From Synergistales bacterium (lineage in GTDB: Bacteria > Synergistota > Synergistia > Synergistales > Aminobacteriaceae), in assembly GCA_025997955.1 (NCBI GenBank), contig BNVH01000093.1, positions 1 through 11,757 of the forward strand: a DNA stretch of 11,757 nucleotides, written 5' to 3'. Positions 1 to 6,995 of the stretch are shown here, piece after piece (position 1 is the first letter of the stretch; every line of letters begins with the position of its first letter). The notes under the pieces were generated by a model, which was given only the letters and a program-made list of their open reading frames with translations, had not been told where the DNA came from and did no database searches. Position numbers and translations under genes: made by a program.

Positions 1-227
1 GGTTATCTGGCAGTCGCCGGATGGGATTCCAATTCTCCTTCTCTCTCAAATTGCTCATTCTTCCGCATCAGACCGGAACGGCGTTTCTCAAGTAGTCTGT
101 AGCTGTCACCTTTTATAGTCACTACCGGTAACTACTCAGGACTTGACAGACAGCGATAGAACAAGATAAAAACTTCGAGAGCTATTGAACCCAAATCCGC
201 AGCCAAAAAACATAACACCCCTCTGGA
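1..227. other. Left-edge region with no recognisable gene
   Basis: I see no convincing coding sequence here. All three + frames are open from the left edge but close within about 120 bases, and the short peptides match nothing I recognise. A - strand frame spanning 136-447 runs antisense through the transposase start and looks like a shadow. Composition is like the adjacent insertion sequence rather than the GC-rich genes to the right. It could be the worn end of another mobile element or the 3' end of a truncated gene. Confidence 0.4.
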
Positions 228-1820
228 CTGTTCGTTGAACAGGGTTTAAGCTATGTTCATGACAACAAAAGCTTTCACCAAAGGGGTGCATATTAATTAT
301 GACATATTCTTCTTCATTTGAGACAAATGCAACTGCAAAAAATAACGGAGTTTTTCTTAACGCGGGACTCTTTTCGATAATGCACTTATACGAAGGAATG
401 GGTCTGGATGACGTAGTGAACGAAAGTCTTGGTGTGCGAAGCGACAAAGGCTATTCGGACTCTGACCATGTATTGCCCGCAGATACTCATGCAGATTAGC
501 GGAGGAAGCGCTCTTGATCACTTAGATTATTTCGACGAAACATTTTCCACAGAGAATTGTGATTTTGAAATCCCCTCGCCTTCGGCCGCTCGTGACTACA
601 TGAACAATTTTCATAACGAGGCCGAGGATGAAAAGCGCGGATACGGAAAGTCTTTTGTCCCGGAAGAGAATGAGCATCTGAAGGGTTTCGCTAAGATACA
701 TAACTATATTTTTGAACAGACTTACAAGATGAAGCCCGTTTCAAGCATAACCTTAGATCAGGACGCAACATTACCAAGGGAACCTTGTGTAACTACCACG
801 GAGACCGCTCTTACGAAGCATTGAACATGTACTGTCCTGATTACGACATTCTTGTTGCTACTCAGTTCCGTGACGGTAATGTGTCTCCCGGCTACGGTCA
901 ACTCGAACAACTAAAGGAAGTAATTTCTAATATTCCTGTTGGTGTAAAAGAAGTGTATTTTCGTAGTGATACAGCCGGTTATCAAGTTGATCTTCTGAAA
1001 GTTTGCGCAAACGAAGACAGAAGATTTTCGGTCATAAATTTCACCATATCCTGCCCCGTAGGTAAGGAATTTAAAGAGGCGGTCAAGAACATTTTCGAGA
1101 AAGAATGGAGACGTGTTTACAGGAAAAAAGAGAACGGTCAATTATTTGCGACAAAATTGGAATGCGCGGAGGTTGTGTACGTTCCAAGTTCGCTTTGCAA
1201 AAGCAAGAACGATCCGGAGTATCGTTTTATAGCTACGCGTGAAGTAACGGATATCTCAGCCAAAAAGACAAGCGAGATAACCCGTGGTGACCAACAGCTT
1301 GAGCTCGATCTTGAGATAGAAAAGGCTGAGAAGGAAAACGAGAACATAAAAAAGATTCATTTAACAGCGATGAACGGCAAAATCTACAAGATTTTTGGCA
1401 TAGTCACAAACATGCTTGAGAAAGACATTGGTGAATTGGTTCTGTGGCATCATGGCCGCTGCGGCAAATCCGAGGAGGTTCACCGTATTCTGAAATATGA
1501 ACTCGCAGGAGGCCACATTATATCGAAAAGGTTCGGCGCTAACGCGGCTTACTGGAACATATCCGTAATAGCGTTGTCATTGAACAATATCTTCAAGAAT
1601 AATTTTCTCCCCGAAGAGTGCCGTAAATCACGTCCTAAGACACTCAGGTTCTTGTTTTACAGCATGGCAGGACGCTTTGTTAAACATGCGCATAAGGTGA
1701 TTCTGAAACTTTTCGGGTCAATAACAGGTAAAACATGGTACATCGAAGCCATGAGACGAATGGAAGCGTGTTTTAGTTAGCGTGATCTAAATCAGACTTA
1801 TCCACAATTTTCAACGAACA
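228..1820 (+). mobile_element. IS1380-family insertion sequence, probably inactive
   Basis: The element is defined by its IS1380-type transposase gene (299-1780) and by an 11-bp perfect inverted repeat flanking it: TGTTCGTTGAA at 228-238 and TTCAACGAACA at 1810-1820. The implied length of about 1.6 kb fits the family. Homology of the two ends inward of these 11 bases is poor, and the 4-bp flanks (GGAC left, CAAT right) are not a matching target duplication. The boundaries are therefore tentative, or the flanks have been rearranged since insertion. The left repeat sits inside a hairpin, CTGTTC-GTT-GAACAG (227-241). The region is more AT-rich than the host genes to its right. Confidence 0.6.
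299..1780 (+). pseudogene. IS1380-type DDE transposase with two compensating frameshifts
   Basis: Transposase that would cut and join the ends of its insertion sequence. Reading through two frame changes gives about 492 residues, the usual size for IS1380 transposases. The start at 299 follows AAGGGG at 281-286. The frame is lost near 476-478, where an extra C in CCC seems inserted: removing it changes the garbled tail into a smooth DHVLPQILMQISGG. It is regained near 768-773, where one base seems missing, joining LDQDAT to TKGTLCNYHGD. Family landmarks seen are the first catalytic Asp in LDQDAT, FRDGNV (from about 868), the second Asp in RSDTAGYQ (from about 960), and GRCGKSEE with a later FGANAAYWN, the usual C-terminal region containing the catalytic Glu. 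As written, no full-length enzyme is made. Sequencing error or recoding cannot be excluded, but IS1380 transposases are not known to need frameshifting. Confidence 0.85.
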
Positions 1821-1850
1821 CAATGCATTGGGTTAAGGCATTGTGGATAA
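1798..1850. repeat. Inverted pair of perfect DnaA-box 9-mers
   Basis: TTATCCACAAT at 1798-1808 and its exact reverse complement ATTGTGGATAA at 1840-1850 form an 11-bp inverted repeat with a 31-base spacer. The first nine bases, TTATCCACA, are the canonical high-affinity DnaA-box sequence, present once on each strand. The spacer contains a perfect 10-bp palindrome CAATGCATTG (1821-1830), and CACAATGC (1819-1826) can alternatively pair with GCATTGTG (1838-1845). The left box lies within the presumed right end of the insertion sequence and the right box lies outside it. Whether DnaA binds here is inference; the 11-bp repeat could also be a cruciform or a relic of the element end. Confidence 0.55.
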
Positions 1851-1939
1851 TAAATGTTGCCAAAGCACAAAAATAAGAAATGTAAGGCCTGTAATTTAAA
1901 AATAATTTCAGAAAAGACAGGAATAACACATCTCGGCGA

Positions 1940-1958
1940 CCCAATAGGCGTTATTGGG
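1940..1958. repeat. 7-bp hairpin upstream of the metal-resistance promoter
   Basis: CCCAATA (1940-1946) pairs with TATTGGG (1952-1958) across a 5-base loop, followed by GGGGCAACC. It lies about 35 bases upstream of the -35 box at 1993, so it is not in the cad transcript. No T-tract follows, so it is not a good terminator. Its role is unknown; an upstream regulator site is possible. Confidence 0.35.
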
Positions 1959-1992
1959 GGGCAACCTGCGGATTTGGGAAATAAAAAACCTA

Positions 1993-2021
1993 TTGACAAA
2001 AAAGACGGCGCGGTATATAAC
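1993..2021 (+). promoter_or_regulatory. Strong sigma-70-type promoter of the cad-like operon
   Basis: A perfect -35 TTGACA (1993-1998) and a -10 TATAAC (2016-2021) are separated by the optimal 17 bases. Transcription would start near 2028, inside the repressor operator described next, so a bound repressor would block initiation. Confidence 0.8.
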
Positions 2022-2063
2022 AATAGTTGATTAGATACTCAACTGTTCAATCATTCAACTATT
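2022..2063. promoter_or_regulatory. Probable ArsR/SmtB-family operator
   Basis: AATAGTTGA (2022-2030) and TCAACTATT (2055-2063) form a perfect 9-bp inverted repeat. A second, nested one is AGTTGA (2025-2030) with TCAACT (2039-2044) around an 8-base spacer. The right half is three tandem 8-mers, TCAACTGT, TCAATCAT and TCAACTAT (2039-2062). TTGA/TCAA half-sites are typical of CadC and ArsR operators. Position from the -10 edge to just before the Shine-Dalgarno site implies autorepression by the gene starting at 2081. Several overlapping dimer sites suggest more than one repressor dimer may bind. Confidence 0.7.
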
Positions 2064-2080
2064 TGGGAGGTGATTCACGT

Positions 2081-2479
2081 ATGTGCGCTTATACCGCTGA
2101 TTTTGTTGACAGATGCGACTGCAATACAATTCACGAGGAAGTCGTCGCGAAAGTTCGTGAGCTCATGCCGGACGAAGAATCTTTATCAAACTTGGCCGAG
2201 CTGTTCAAGGTGTTCGGCGACCCTACTCGCGTAAAAATCGTGAGCGCGCTGTTACATTCCGAGATGTGCGTCTGCGATATAGCGGTCCTTTTGGGCATGA
2301 CGAAATCGGCTATTTCGCATCAGCTAAGGGAGCTCAGACAGACAAGATTAGTGAAATACCGCAAGGACGGGAAGGTCGTCTACTATTCGCTTGACGACGA
2401 TCATGTCGGAAATATTTTCGCGCAGGGGCTGTCTCACGCCTGCGAAAAAGTAAGAGGGAAAGAGGTAAATCAATCATGA
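2081..2479 (+). CDS. cadC: ArsR/SmtB-family metal-sensing repressor, CadC-like
   Basis: A 132-residue winged-helix repressor that should release DNA when it binds Cd, Pb or Zn. I chose ATG 2081 over the in-frame TTG at 2027 because GGGAGGTGA (2065-2073) sits 7 bases upstream and the operator precedes it. The helix-turn-helix spans about residues 65-92 (CVCDIAVLLGMTKSAISHQL). Two metal sites are visible. One is a CadC-type site with C63 and C65 in MCVCD plus N-terminal C12 and C14; each pair is 51 apart, as for C7/C58 in CadC. The other is an SmtB-type alpha-5 site, D106-x-H108-x10-H119-x2-E122. The stop overlaps the next gene's start as ATGA, so repressor and pump are translationally coupled. 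The family and operon role are secure; the metal specificity is inferred. Confidence 0.88.
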   Translation: MCAYTADFVDRCDCNTIHEEVVAKVRELMPDEESLSNLAELFKVFGDPTRVKIVSALLHSEMCVCDIAVLLGMTKSAISHQLRELRQTRLVKYRKDGKVVYYSLDDDHVGNIFAQGLSHACEKVRGKEVNQS

Positions 2480-4617
2480 CAACCAAGAAAGAATTTATAC
2501 TAAGTGGGCTTTGCTGCCCGATTTGCGCGCGCAAGATTGAAAAATTAGTAGGCCGGATTGACGGCGTCAAGTCGGCTGTCGTCGACTTTGTTTCGCAAAA
2601 ACTGTCTGTCGAGACCTTTGACGGAATAAAATTGCCGGCCATAGTCGCTGAGGTATCGCAGGTCGTGCTTGACGTCGAGCCCGATATTCAGATTTCCATC
2701 ACCGACAAAGGGACAAAAGAAAAGCTGGGCTCACTGGAAGCCGATAGGGGAGAACGGCTGCGTCACGCGAAGCTTTTCATAGGCGCCGCCATCTTCGCGC
2801 TCGCTATGTTTTTTGATTTCGCGCGCCAAATAGAGCTCGCCTTGTTCGTGGTCAGCTACTTCTTAGTGGGCGGCGAGGTTCTGTTCAGGGCGTTCAAGAA
2901 TATTTCCAAGGGGCAGGTCTTCGATGAAAATTTCCTTATGAGTCTTGCGACCATAGGAGCGTTCGCCATAGGCGAATATCCCGAGGGCGTGGCTGTCATG
3001 CTCTTTTATCGGATAGGCGAGGCATTTCAAGACGCGGCCGTCAACCGTTCCCGCAAATCTATAACCGCCCTTTTGGACATTCGTCCCGACTTTGCGAATC
3101 TAAAAGTAGGAAACGATACGCGAAGGGTGGCGCCGGAAGATGTCAATGTGGGGGACTTCATCGTAGTCAGGCCGGGCGAGAAAGTGCCGCTTGACGGCGT
3201 CGTAGTCGACGGCCGTTCCGCAGTCGACACGTCCGCTCTGAGCGGCGAGGCAATGCCGCGCGACGTCGAACCGGGCGACGATATTTTATCCGGTTCTATC
3301 AACAAAAACGGACTCCTGACCGTCAAAGTGTCTAAGGAGTTTGGGGAGTCCACTGTTTCCAAGATATTGGACTTGGCGCAGAACGCGAGCGGCAAAAAGT
3401 CCCAGACGGAGAATTTTATAACGAAGTTCGCCAAATACTACACGCCCTTTGTGGTGTTCGCGGCGCTCGCTTTGGCCGTCATCCCTCCGTTGGCCATCTC
3501 CGAAGCGCGGTTTGCCGACTGGATCAACCGCGCGTTGGTGTTTCTTGTCGTCTCCTGCCCATGCGCGCTCGTCATTTCTATCCCTCTCAGCTTTTTCGGC
3601 GGGATCGGCGGCGCGTCTAAAAACGGCATTTTGATAAAAGGAAGCAACTACTTGGAGGCCCTCAACAACGTGGATATCGTCGTGTTCGACAAAACCGGGA
3701 CACTGACAAAAGGCGTCTTCGCGGTGACGCAAGTGACGGTCGCCGGCGCTTGGACAAAGGACGACTTGCTCTCCTTCGCGGCCTACGCCGAAAGCAGTTC
3801 AAGCCATCCTATCGCCGCGTCCATCCTAAAAGCCTACGGACAAAAGGTCGTTTCGCGGAGAATTTCCGAGTACGAGGAGATAGCCGGACGCGGCGTCCGT
3901 ATTGAGATGGACGGCAAAATCATTCTGGCCGGGAACGACAAACTGTTGGACGACGAGAGTATTGCCTACCCAAAGAGCGACGCCTTGGGCACGGTGGTTC
4001 ATATCGCCGTAGGCGGATATTACGCCGGATACATCGTTATCTCCGACGAGATAAAGAGCGACAGCGCTCAGGCGCTCAAAGACCTGAAAACCGTCGGGGT
4101 TAGGTATATCGCTATGCTGACGGGCGACAGCAAAGCCGTGGGCGAGAAAATAGCGGGCACACTTGGGCTTGACGCCGTCTACACCGAGCTGCTGCCCGGA
4201 CAAAAAGTGGAGCGGTTGGAGATGATAGAGAAGAAAAAAACCGCCGCAGGCAAGCTGGCCTTTGTGGGAGACGGCATCAACGACGCGCCGGTACTTGCTC
4301 GAAGCGACATCGGCATCGCGATGGGCGCCCTTGGCTCAGACGCGGCGATAGAGGCCGCCGACGTGGTCTTGATGACGGACGAGCCGTCTAAAATCGTGAC
4401 GGCGATTCGCATAGCCAAAAAGACACGAGCCATCGTGTGTCAAAACATTGTTTTCGCGCTGAGCGTCAAAGCGGTTATATTGGTGTTGGGCGCTATGGGC
4501 AGCGCCACTATGTGGGCGGCCGTGTTCGGTGACGTCGGCGTGACGGTCATAGCCATACTCAACGCCATGCGCGCCATGCGTATATCGCCGGCGGACGCGC
4601 GTTCTGAAACTAACTAA
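2476..4617 (+). CDS. cadA: P1B-type heavy-metal (Zn/Cd/Pb) exporting ATPase
   Basis: A 713-residue inner-membrane pump that uses ATP to expel soft divalent metals from the cytoplasm. In order: an N-terminal metal-binding domain with CCPIC (C13, C14, C17); four membrane helices between about 95 and 190; an actuator loop with SGE at 256-258; two helices with the CPC metal-transport motif at 361-363; the phosphorylated Asp D405 in DKTGTLTKG; the nucleotide-domain H444-P445; GDGIND at 598-603; and two final helices. K665 in helix 7 and D686 in FGDVG of helix 8 mark the Zn/Cd/Pb (P1B-2) class rather than the copper class. Only one metal-binding domain is present. The actuator has Ser in place of the usual Thr of TGE. 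It is co-transcribed with the upstream repressor and followed by a terminator. Which metal it exports in the cell is not settled by sequence. Confidence 0.93.
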   Translation: MTTKKEFILSGLCCPICARKIEKLVGRIDGVKSAVVDFVSQKLSVETFDGIKLPAIVAEVSQVVLDVEPDIQISITDKGTKEKLGSLEADRGERLRHAKLFIGAAIFALAMFFDFARQIELALFVVSYFLVGGEVLFRAFKNISKGQVFDENFLMSLATIGAFAIGEYPEGVAVMLFYRIGEAFQDAAVNRSRKSITALLDIRPDFANLKVGNDTRRVAPEDVNVGDFIVVRPGEKVPLDGVVVDGRSAVDTSALSGEAMPRDVEPGDDILSGSINKNGLLTVKVSKEFGESTVSKILDLAQNASGKKSQTENFITKFAKYYTPFVVFAALALAVIPPLAISEARFADWINRALVFLVVSCPCALVISIPLSFFGGIGGASKNGILIKGSNYLEALNNVDIVVFDKTGTLTKGVFAVTQVTVAGAWTKDDLLSFAAYAESSSSHPIAASILKAYGQKVVSRRISEYEEIAGRGVRIEMDGKIILAGNDKLLDDESIAYPKSDALGTVVHIAVGGYYAGYIVISDEIKSDSAQALKDLKTVGVRYIAMLTGDSKAVGEKIAGTLGLDAVYTELLPGQKVERLEMIEKKKTAAGKLAFVGDGINDAPVLARSDIGIAMGALGSDAAIEAADVVLMTDEPSKIVTAIRIAKKTRAIVCQNIVFALSVKAVILVLGAMGSATMWAAVFGDVGVTVIAILNAMRAMRISPADARSETN

Positions 4618-4631
4618 AAGTCATGAAACCG

Positions 4632-4654
4632 AGGCGGCCTTTGGCCGCCTTTTT
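4632..4654 (+). terminator. Intrinsic terminator after the metal-resistance operon
   Basis: AGGCGGCC (4632-4639) pairs perfectly with GGCCGCCT (4643-4650) around a TTT loop, followed by a run of five T (4650-4654). It starts 15 bases after the ATPase stop codon and separates this operon from the ankyrin gene. Confidence 0.9.
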
Positions 4655-4678
4655 ATCTGACCCGTGCTAATATATAAT
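4650..4678 (+). promoter_or_regulatory. Possible promoter of the ankyrin gene
   Basis: A perfect -10 TATAAT at 4673-4678 lies in an AT-rich stretch. The best -35 at 17-base spacing is only TTTTTA (4650-4655), which overlaps the terminator T-run. An alternative is an extended -10, TGC-TAATAT (4665-4673). The -10 element is convincing; the -35 is weak. Confidence 0.4.
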
Positions 4679-4699
4679 TATAAAACGCAAGTCGCTCGA

Positions 4700-4723
4700 A
4701 TAATTTTATAATTTTATAATTTT
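4700..4723. repeat. Three tandem copies of ATAATTTT
   Basis: The octamer ATAATTTT is repeated exactly three times directly upstream of the ankyrin gene's ribosome-binding region, and would lie in its 5' untranslated region. Such tracts can vary in copy number by slippage and can act as an AT-rich translation enhancer or spacer. No function is shown. Confidence 0.75.
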
Positions 4724-4743
4724 GAAAGGATTGATTTTGAGGT

Positions 4744-6753
4744 ATGAAAACTTTATTCATAAAAAGGCTCGCAAAAAGGCTCACTTTGATATTTTTATGT
4801 CTGATGTTTTTATGCTCGACTCCGCTTCTCTCGTCTTCCGTTTTTGGGAACGAGGCTGAGTTTTTGCGCCTCTGCGCTTCCGGAACGCTTACGGAGATAG
4901 AGGCGGCGCTCTCGGACGGAGGCGCTGACGTTACGTTTGAGAGCGGCAACAAGCCCCTGCACGTCGCGGCCGAGCACACAACCGACCCGGCCGTTATTGA
5001 GCTTCTTGTAAAAAAGGGCGCGTCTTTGACGGACGAGGGGTTGGAGCGGCTCACCCCCCTCATGCTCGCGGCGGCTTACAACCCAAACCCCGCGATAACC
5101 GAAGCGCTTATAAAACTCGGCGCGTCCGTGGATTTTAGCGACAAAAACGGACGTTCTCCGCTTGCCGCCGCGAGCGCGTCTGGCGAGTCCTCTATCGTCG
5201 CGGCGCTTTTGCGCGGCGGGGCTTTGCCGAACAGCCGCGACAAAAACGGGCGCACGCCTCTTTGGCTCGCCTCCGCCCGCAACGAGCCGCAAATCGTCCG
5301 GCTGCTGTTGGACTCGGGCGCAAAGCCAAACGAACTTACGGATGACGGCAATTCACCCCTTCTCGCCGCGTCGGAACGCCCTGTAGCGGAGGTCTTGAAG
5401 CTCTTGGTCGAGGGGGGCGCGGACGCCAACGCGCGTAGCAAGAATCGCCGCACGCCTTTGATGAACGCCGTCGCGGCAGGAGCTGACGCGAACGCTGTAA
5501 GGGCGCTCATAGAAGGGCACTCCAATGTAAAAGCGGAGGATGACAACAATATAAGCGCCATTCATCTCTTGGCTTCTTCTGAGCCTAATTCGTCCGATGT
5601 CGATGTCCTGAACGTTTTGCTTAAAAGCGGCGCAAACCCCAACGCGATGGATTCCTCTCTGAGGACCCCCCTGATGGAGGCCTGCGCCCACAAAAACAAG
5701 CCGCTCGTCGAAGCCCTCCTGAAAAATGGCGCGATAGCCGACATGCGCGACAAGGACTCCCTGACGCCACTGATGCACGCCGCCCAAAATGACGCGCCGG
5801 CCGATATATTCGGCCTTCTTATCGCTTCTGGGGCGAACGTCGACGAAATAGGACGCGACGGCGCCTCCGCGCTGGCGCTTGCCATATCCTCCAAAACGGA
5901 TAAAACCGCCCTAAAAGCCTTATTGCAATTAGGCGCGAACCCAAACCGCGCTAATTTCGAGACTATGACGCCACTCATGAGCGCAGTGGCCGAGGAGGAC
6001 GCCGAGTCCGTCAAAATCCTCTTGGAAAACGGGGCGAACCCCAATCAGGCCACATGGGACGGTTTTACGCCTCTTATGATGGCGGGACAGCGCATACGCG
6101 CCTCGTCCGAAATATTCGGCCTTCTCGTGAAGAGCGGCGCGGAAGTAAACCTTAAAAACCAGCACGGCCTGACGGCTTTGATTATCTGCGCCGCTTCAGG
6201 CAACCTGAACGCCGCCACGCATCTCCTGTCTTTTGGCGCGGACATAGACGCGCGGGACATAGACGGCTACGGCCCATTGACGCACGCCGCCATAGCGAGA
6301 GAGGAAACGGATGACAACTTGCGCGTTTTGGATATACTGCTGTCAGCTCACGCGTCAGTCGACGCGAAGGACAAGAGCGGGGCTACGCCGCTTATGCACG
6401 CGACCATAGCCGGAAAAACCGAGACCGTCAAAAAATTAGTCGGCGCCGGCGCAAACTTAGAAGCATCCGACAAAGTAGGATGGACACCGCTTCATTTTGC
6501 CGCCAGAAGCAGTAATACGGAGATTTTGCAATTTCTTCTGAGCGCCGCTCAGCCAGAGAAAGCCATCTTCGATAAAGGCGACAGCGGCGGGACTACGCCT
6601 CTCATGATAGCCGCCTCAAGCGACAAAGCCGACGCGGTAAAGATTCTTCTGAAAGCCGGAGCTAACGGCAAAAGACCAGACAACACGGGACGGAACGCTC
6701 GCGACTACGCCATGATCAAAGAAGCGGGCAATGCCCTGAAAGCCTTAGAGTAG
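4744..6753 (+). CDS. Exported ankyrin-repeat protein
   Basis: A 669-residue protein made almost entirely of ankyrin repeats, a fold that binds other proteins. Residues 1-35 form a signal peptide: a basic KRLAKR start, a hydrophobic core, and a likely cut after SVFG. One degenerate repeat (36-66) is followed by 17 recognisable repeats from 67 to about 646, most with the TPLM-A core and GA-x-P/V-N turn, and a C-terminal cap. Repeats 7, 12, 14 and 16 carry short insertions. No enzyme domain is fused. In-frame stops lie just upstream of ATG 4744, so the start is forced. Its ribosome site is odd: AAGGA (4726-4730) is 13 bases away and GAGG (4739-4742) only 1 base away. A 10-bp direct repeat (4761-4770, 4773-4782) encodes the basic signal-peptide start. 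The protein is probably periplasmic or secreted; its partner is unknown. Confidence 0.88.
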   Translation: MKTLFIKRLAKRLTLIFLCLMFLCSTPLLSSSVFGNEAEFLRLCASGTLTEIEAALSDGGADVTFESGNKPLHVAAEHTTDPAVIELLVKKGASLTDEGLERLTPLMLAAAYNPNPAITEALIKLGASVDFSDKNGRSPLAAASASGESSIVAALLRGGALPNSRDKNGRTPLWLASARNEPQIVRLLLDSGAKPNELTDDGNSPLLAASERPVAEVLKLLVEGGADANARSKNRRTPLMNAVAAGADANAVRALIEGHSNVKAEDDNNISAIHLLASSEPNSSDVDVLNVLLKSGANPNAMDSSLRTPLMEACAHKNKPLVEALLKNGAIADMRDKDSLTPLMHAAQNDAPADIFGLLIASGANVDEIGRDGASALALAISSKTDKTALKALLQLGANPNRANFETMTPLMSAVAEEDAESVKILLENGANPNQATWDGFTPLMMAGQRIRASSEIFGLLVKSGAEVNLKNQHGLTALIICAASGNLNAATHLLSFGADIDARDIDGYGPLTHAAIAREETDDNLRVLDILLSAHASVDAKDKSGATPLMHATIAGKTETVKKLVGAGANLEASDKVGWTPLHFAARSSNTEILQFLLSAAQPEKAIFDKGDSGGTTPLMIAASSDKADAVKILLKAGANGKRPDNTGRNARDYAMIKEAGNALKALE

Positions 6754-6768
6754 GGACGATAGATATAG

Positions 6769-6774
6769 TATAAT
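6769..6774 (+). promoter_or_regulatory. Possible -10 box of the TVP38-to-arsS operon
   Basis: A perfect TATAAT stands 15 bases after the ankyrin stop codon. The best -35 candidate is TTAGAG (6745-6750) at 18-base spacing, inside the end of the ankyrin gene, and it is a poor match. No clear terminator separates the two units, so read-through from the ankyrin gene is also possible. Confidence 0.45.
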
Positions 6775-6806
6775 ACAGGCACCAATCAAATAAGGGGGGT
6801 TGAGGC

Positions 6807-6827
6807 ATGCTTTACGCTCTTTTCTGA
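6807..6827 (+). CDS. Possible 6-codon leader peptide MLYALF
   Basis: ATG at 6807 follows a purine-rich AAGGGGGGTTGAGG (6793-6806) and opens a six-codon frame ending in TGA at 6825-6827. It lies between the promoter-like TATAAT and an attenuator-like hairpin, the usual layout of a translated leader. The frame is so short that chance is quite possible, and its codons do not point to one amino acid. Confidence 0.25.
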   Translation: MLYALF

Positions 6828-6862
6828 CGCCGTGAACGCGTGAATGCACGGTGTGCGTTTTT
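6828..6862 (+). promoter_or_regulatory. Attenuator-like alternative hairpins in the operon leader
   Basis: AATGCAC (6843-6849) pairs with GTGCGTT (6853-6859, one G-U pair) around a GGT loop and runs into five T (6858-6862), which resembles a small intrinsic terminator. CGCCGTG (6828-6834) can instead pair with CACGGTG (6847-6853, one G-U pair), which would break the first hairpin. Mutually exclusive structures just after a short open frame suggest attenuation control of the genes from 6996. A further stem TGAGG-TATAG-CCTCA lies at 6905-6919. This is inferred from sequence alone. Confidence 0.35.
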
Positions 6863-6995
6863 GCGCTGCGAAAGAGAGAGCCGTTGCCTTTGCTTCGCGG
6901 CAGTTGAGGTATAGCCTCAGTTAAATTCGCCTGTGCTTTTAGCCGTGCTTAGGGATTTTTGGTTTGCATTGTGGTTTTGAACGCAGGAGAGTGCG

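Noticed and set aside
136..447. 103-codon open frame on the - strand
   Set aside because: It runs antisense through the start of the transposase gene, has no recognisable protein features and no good ribosome site.
1917..1980. Possible NiCo-type metal riboswitch, because of GGGGCAACCTG and stems near a metal pump
   Set aside because: It lies upstream of the strong promoter at 1993-2021, so it would not be in the pump transcript. I can form only one or two stems, not the four-stem architecture expected.
2027..2080. 18-codon N-terminal extension of the ArsR-family gene from TTG 2027
   Set aside because: It would translate the operator itself, while ATG 2081 has an excellent Shine-Dalgarno site at normal spacing.
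4700..4723. CRISPR array or origin iterons
   Set aside because: Only three 8-base units with no spacers, and no repeat-spacer structure anywhere in the window.
5076..6044. Long - strand open frames (for example 5076-5561 and 5562-6044) opposite the ankyrin gene
   Set aside because: They mirror the repetitive codons of the ankyrin repeats in the reverse strand and have no independent start signals.
6754..6995. tRNA or other known RNA gene in the operon leader
   Set aside because: No T-loop GTTCGA-type motif, CCA end or cloverleaf could be found, and none of the common riboswitch signatures I know is present.
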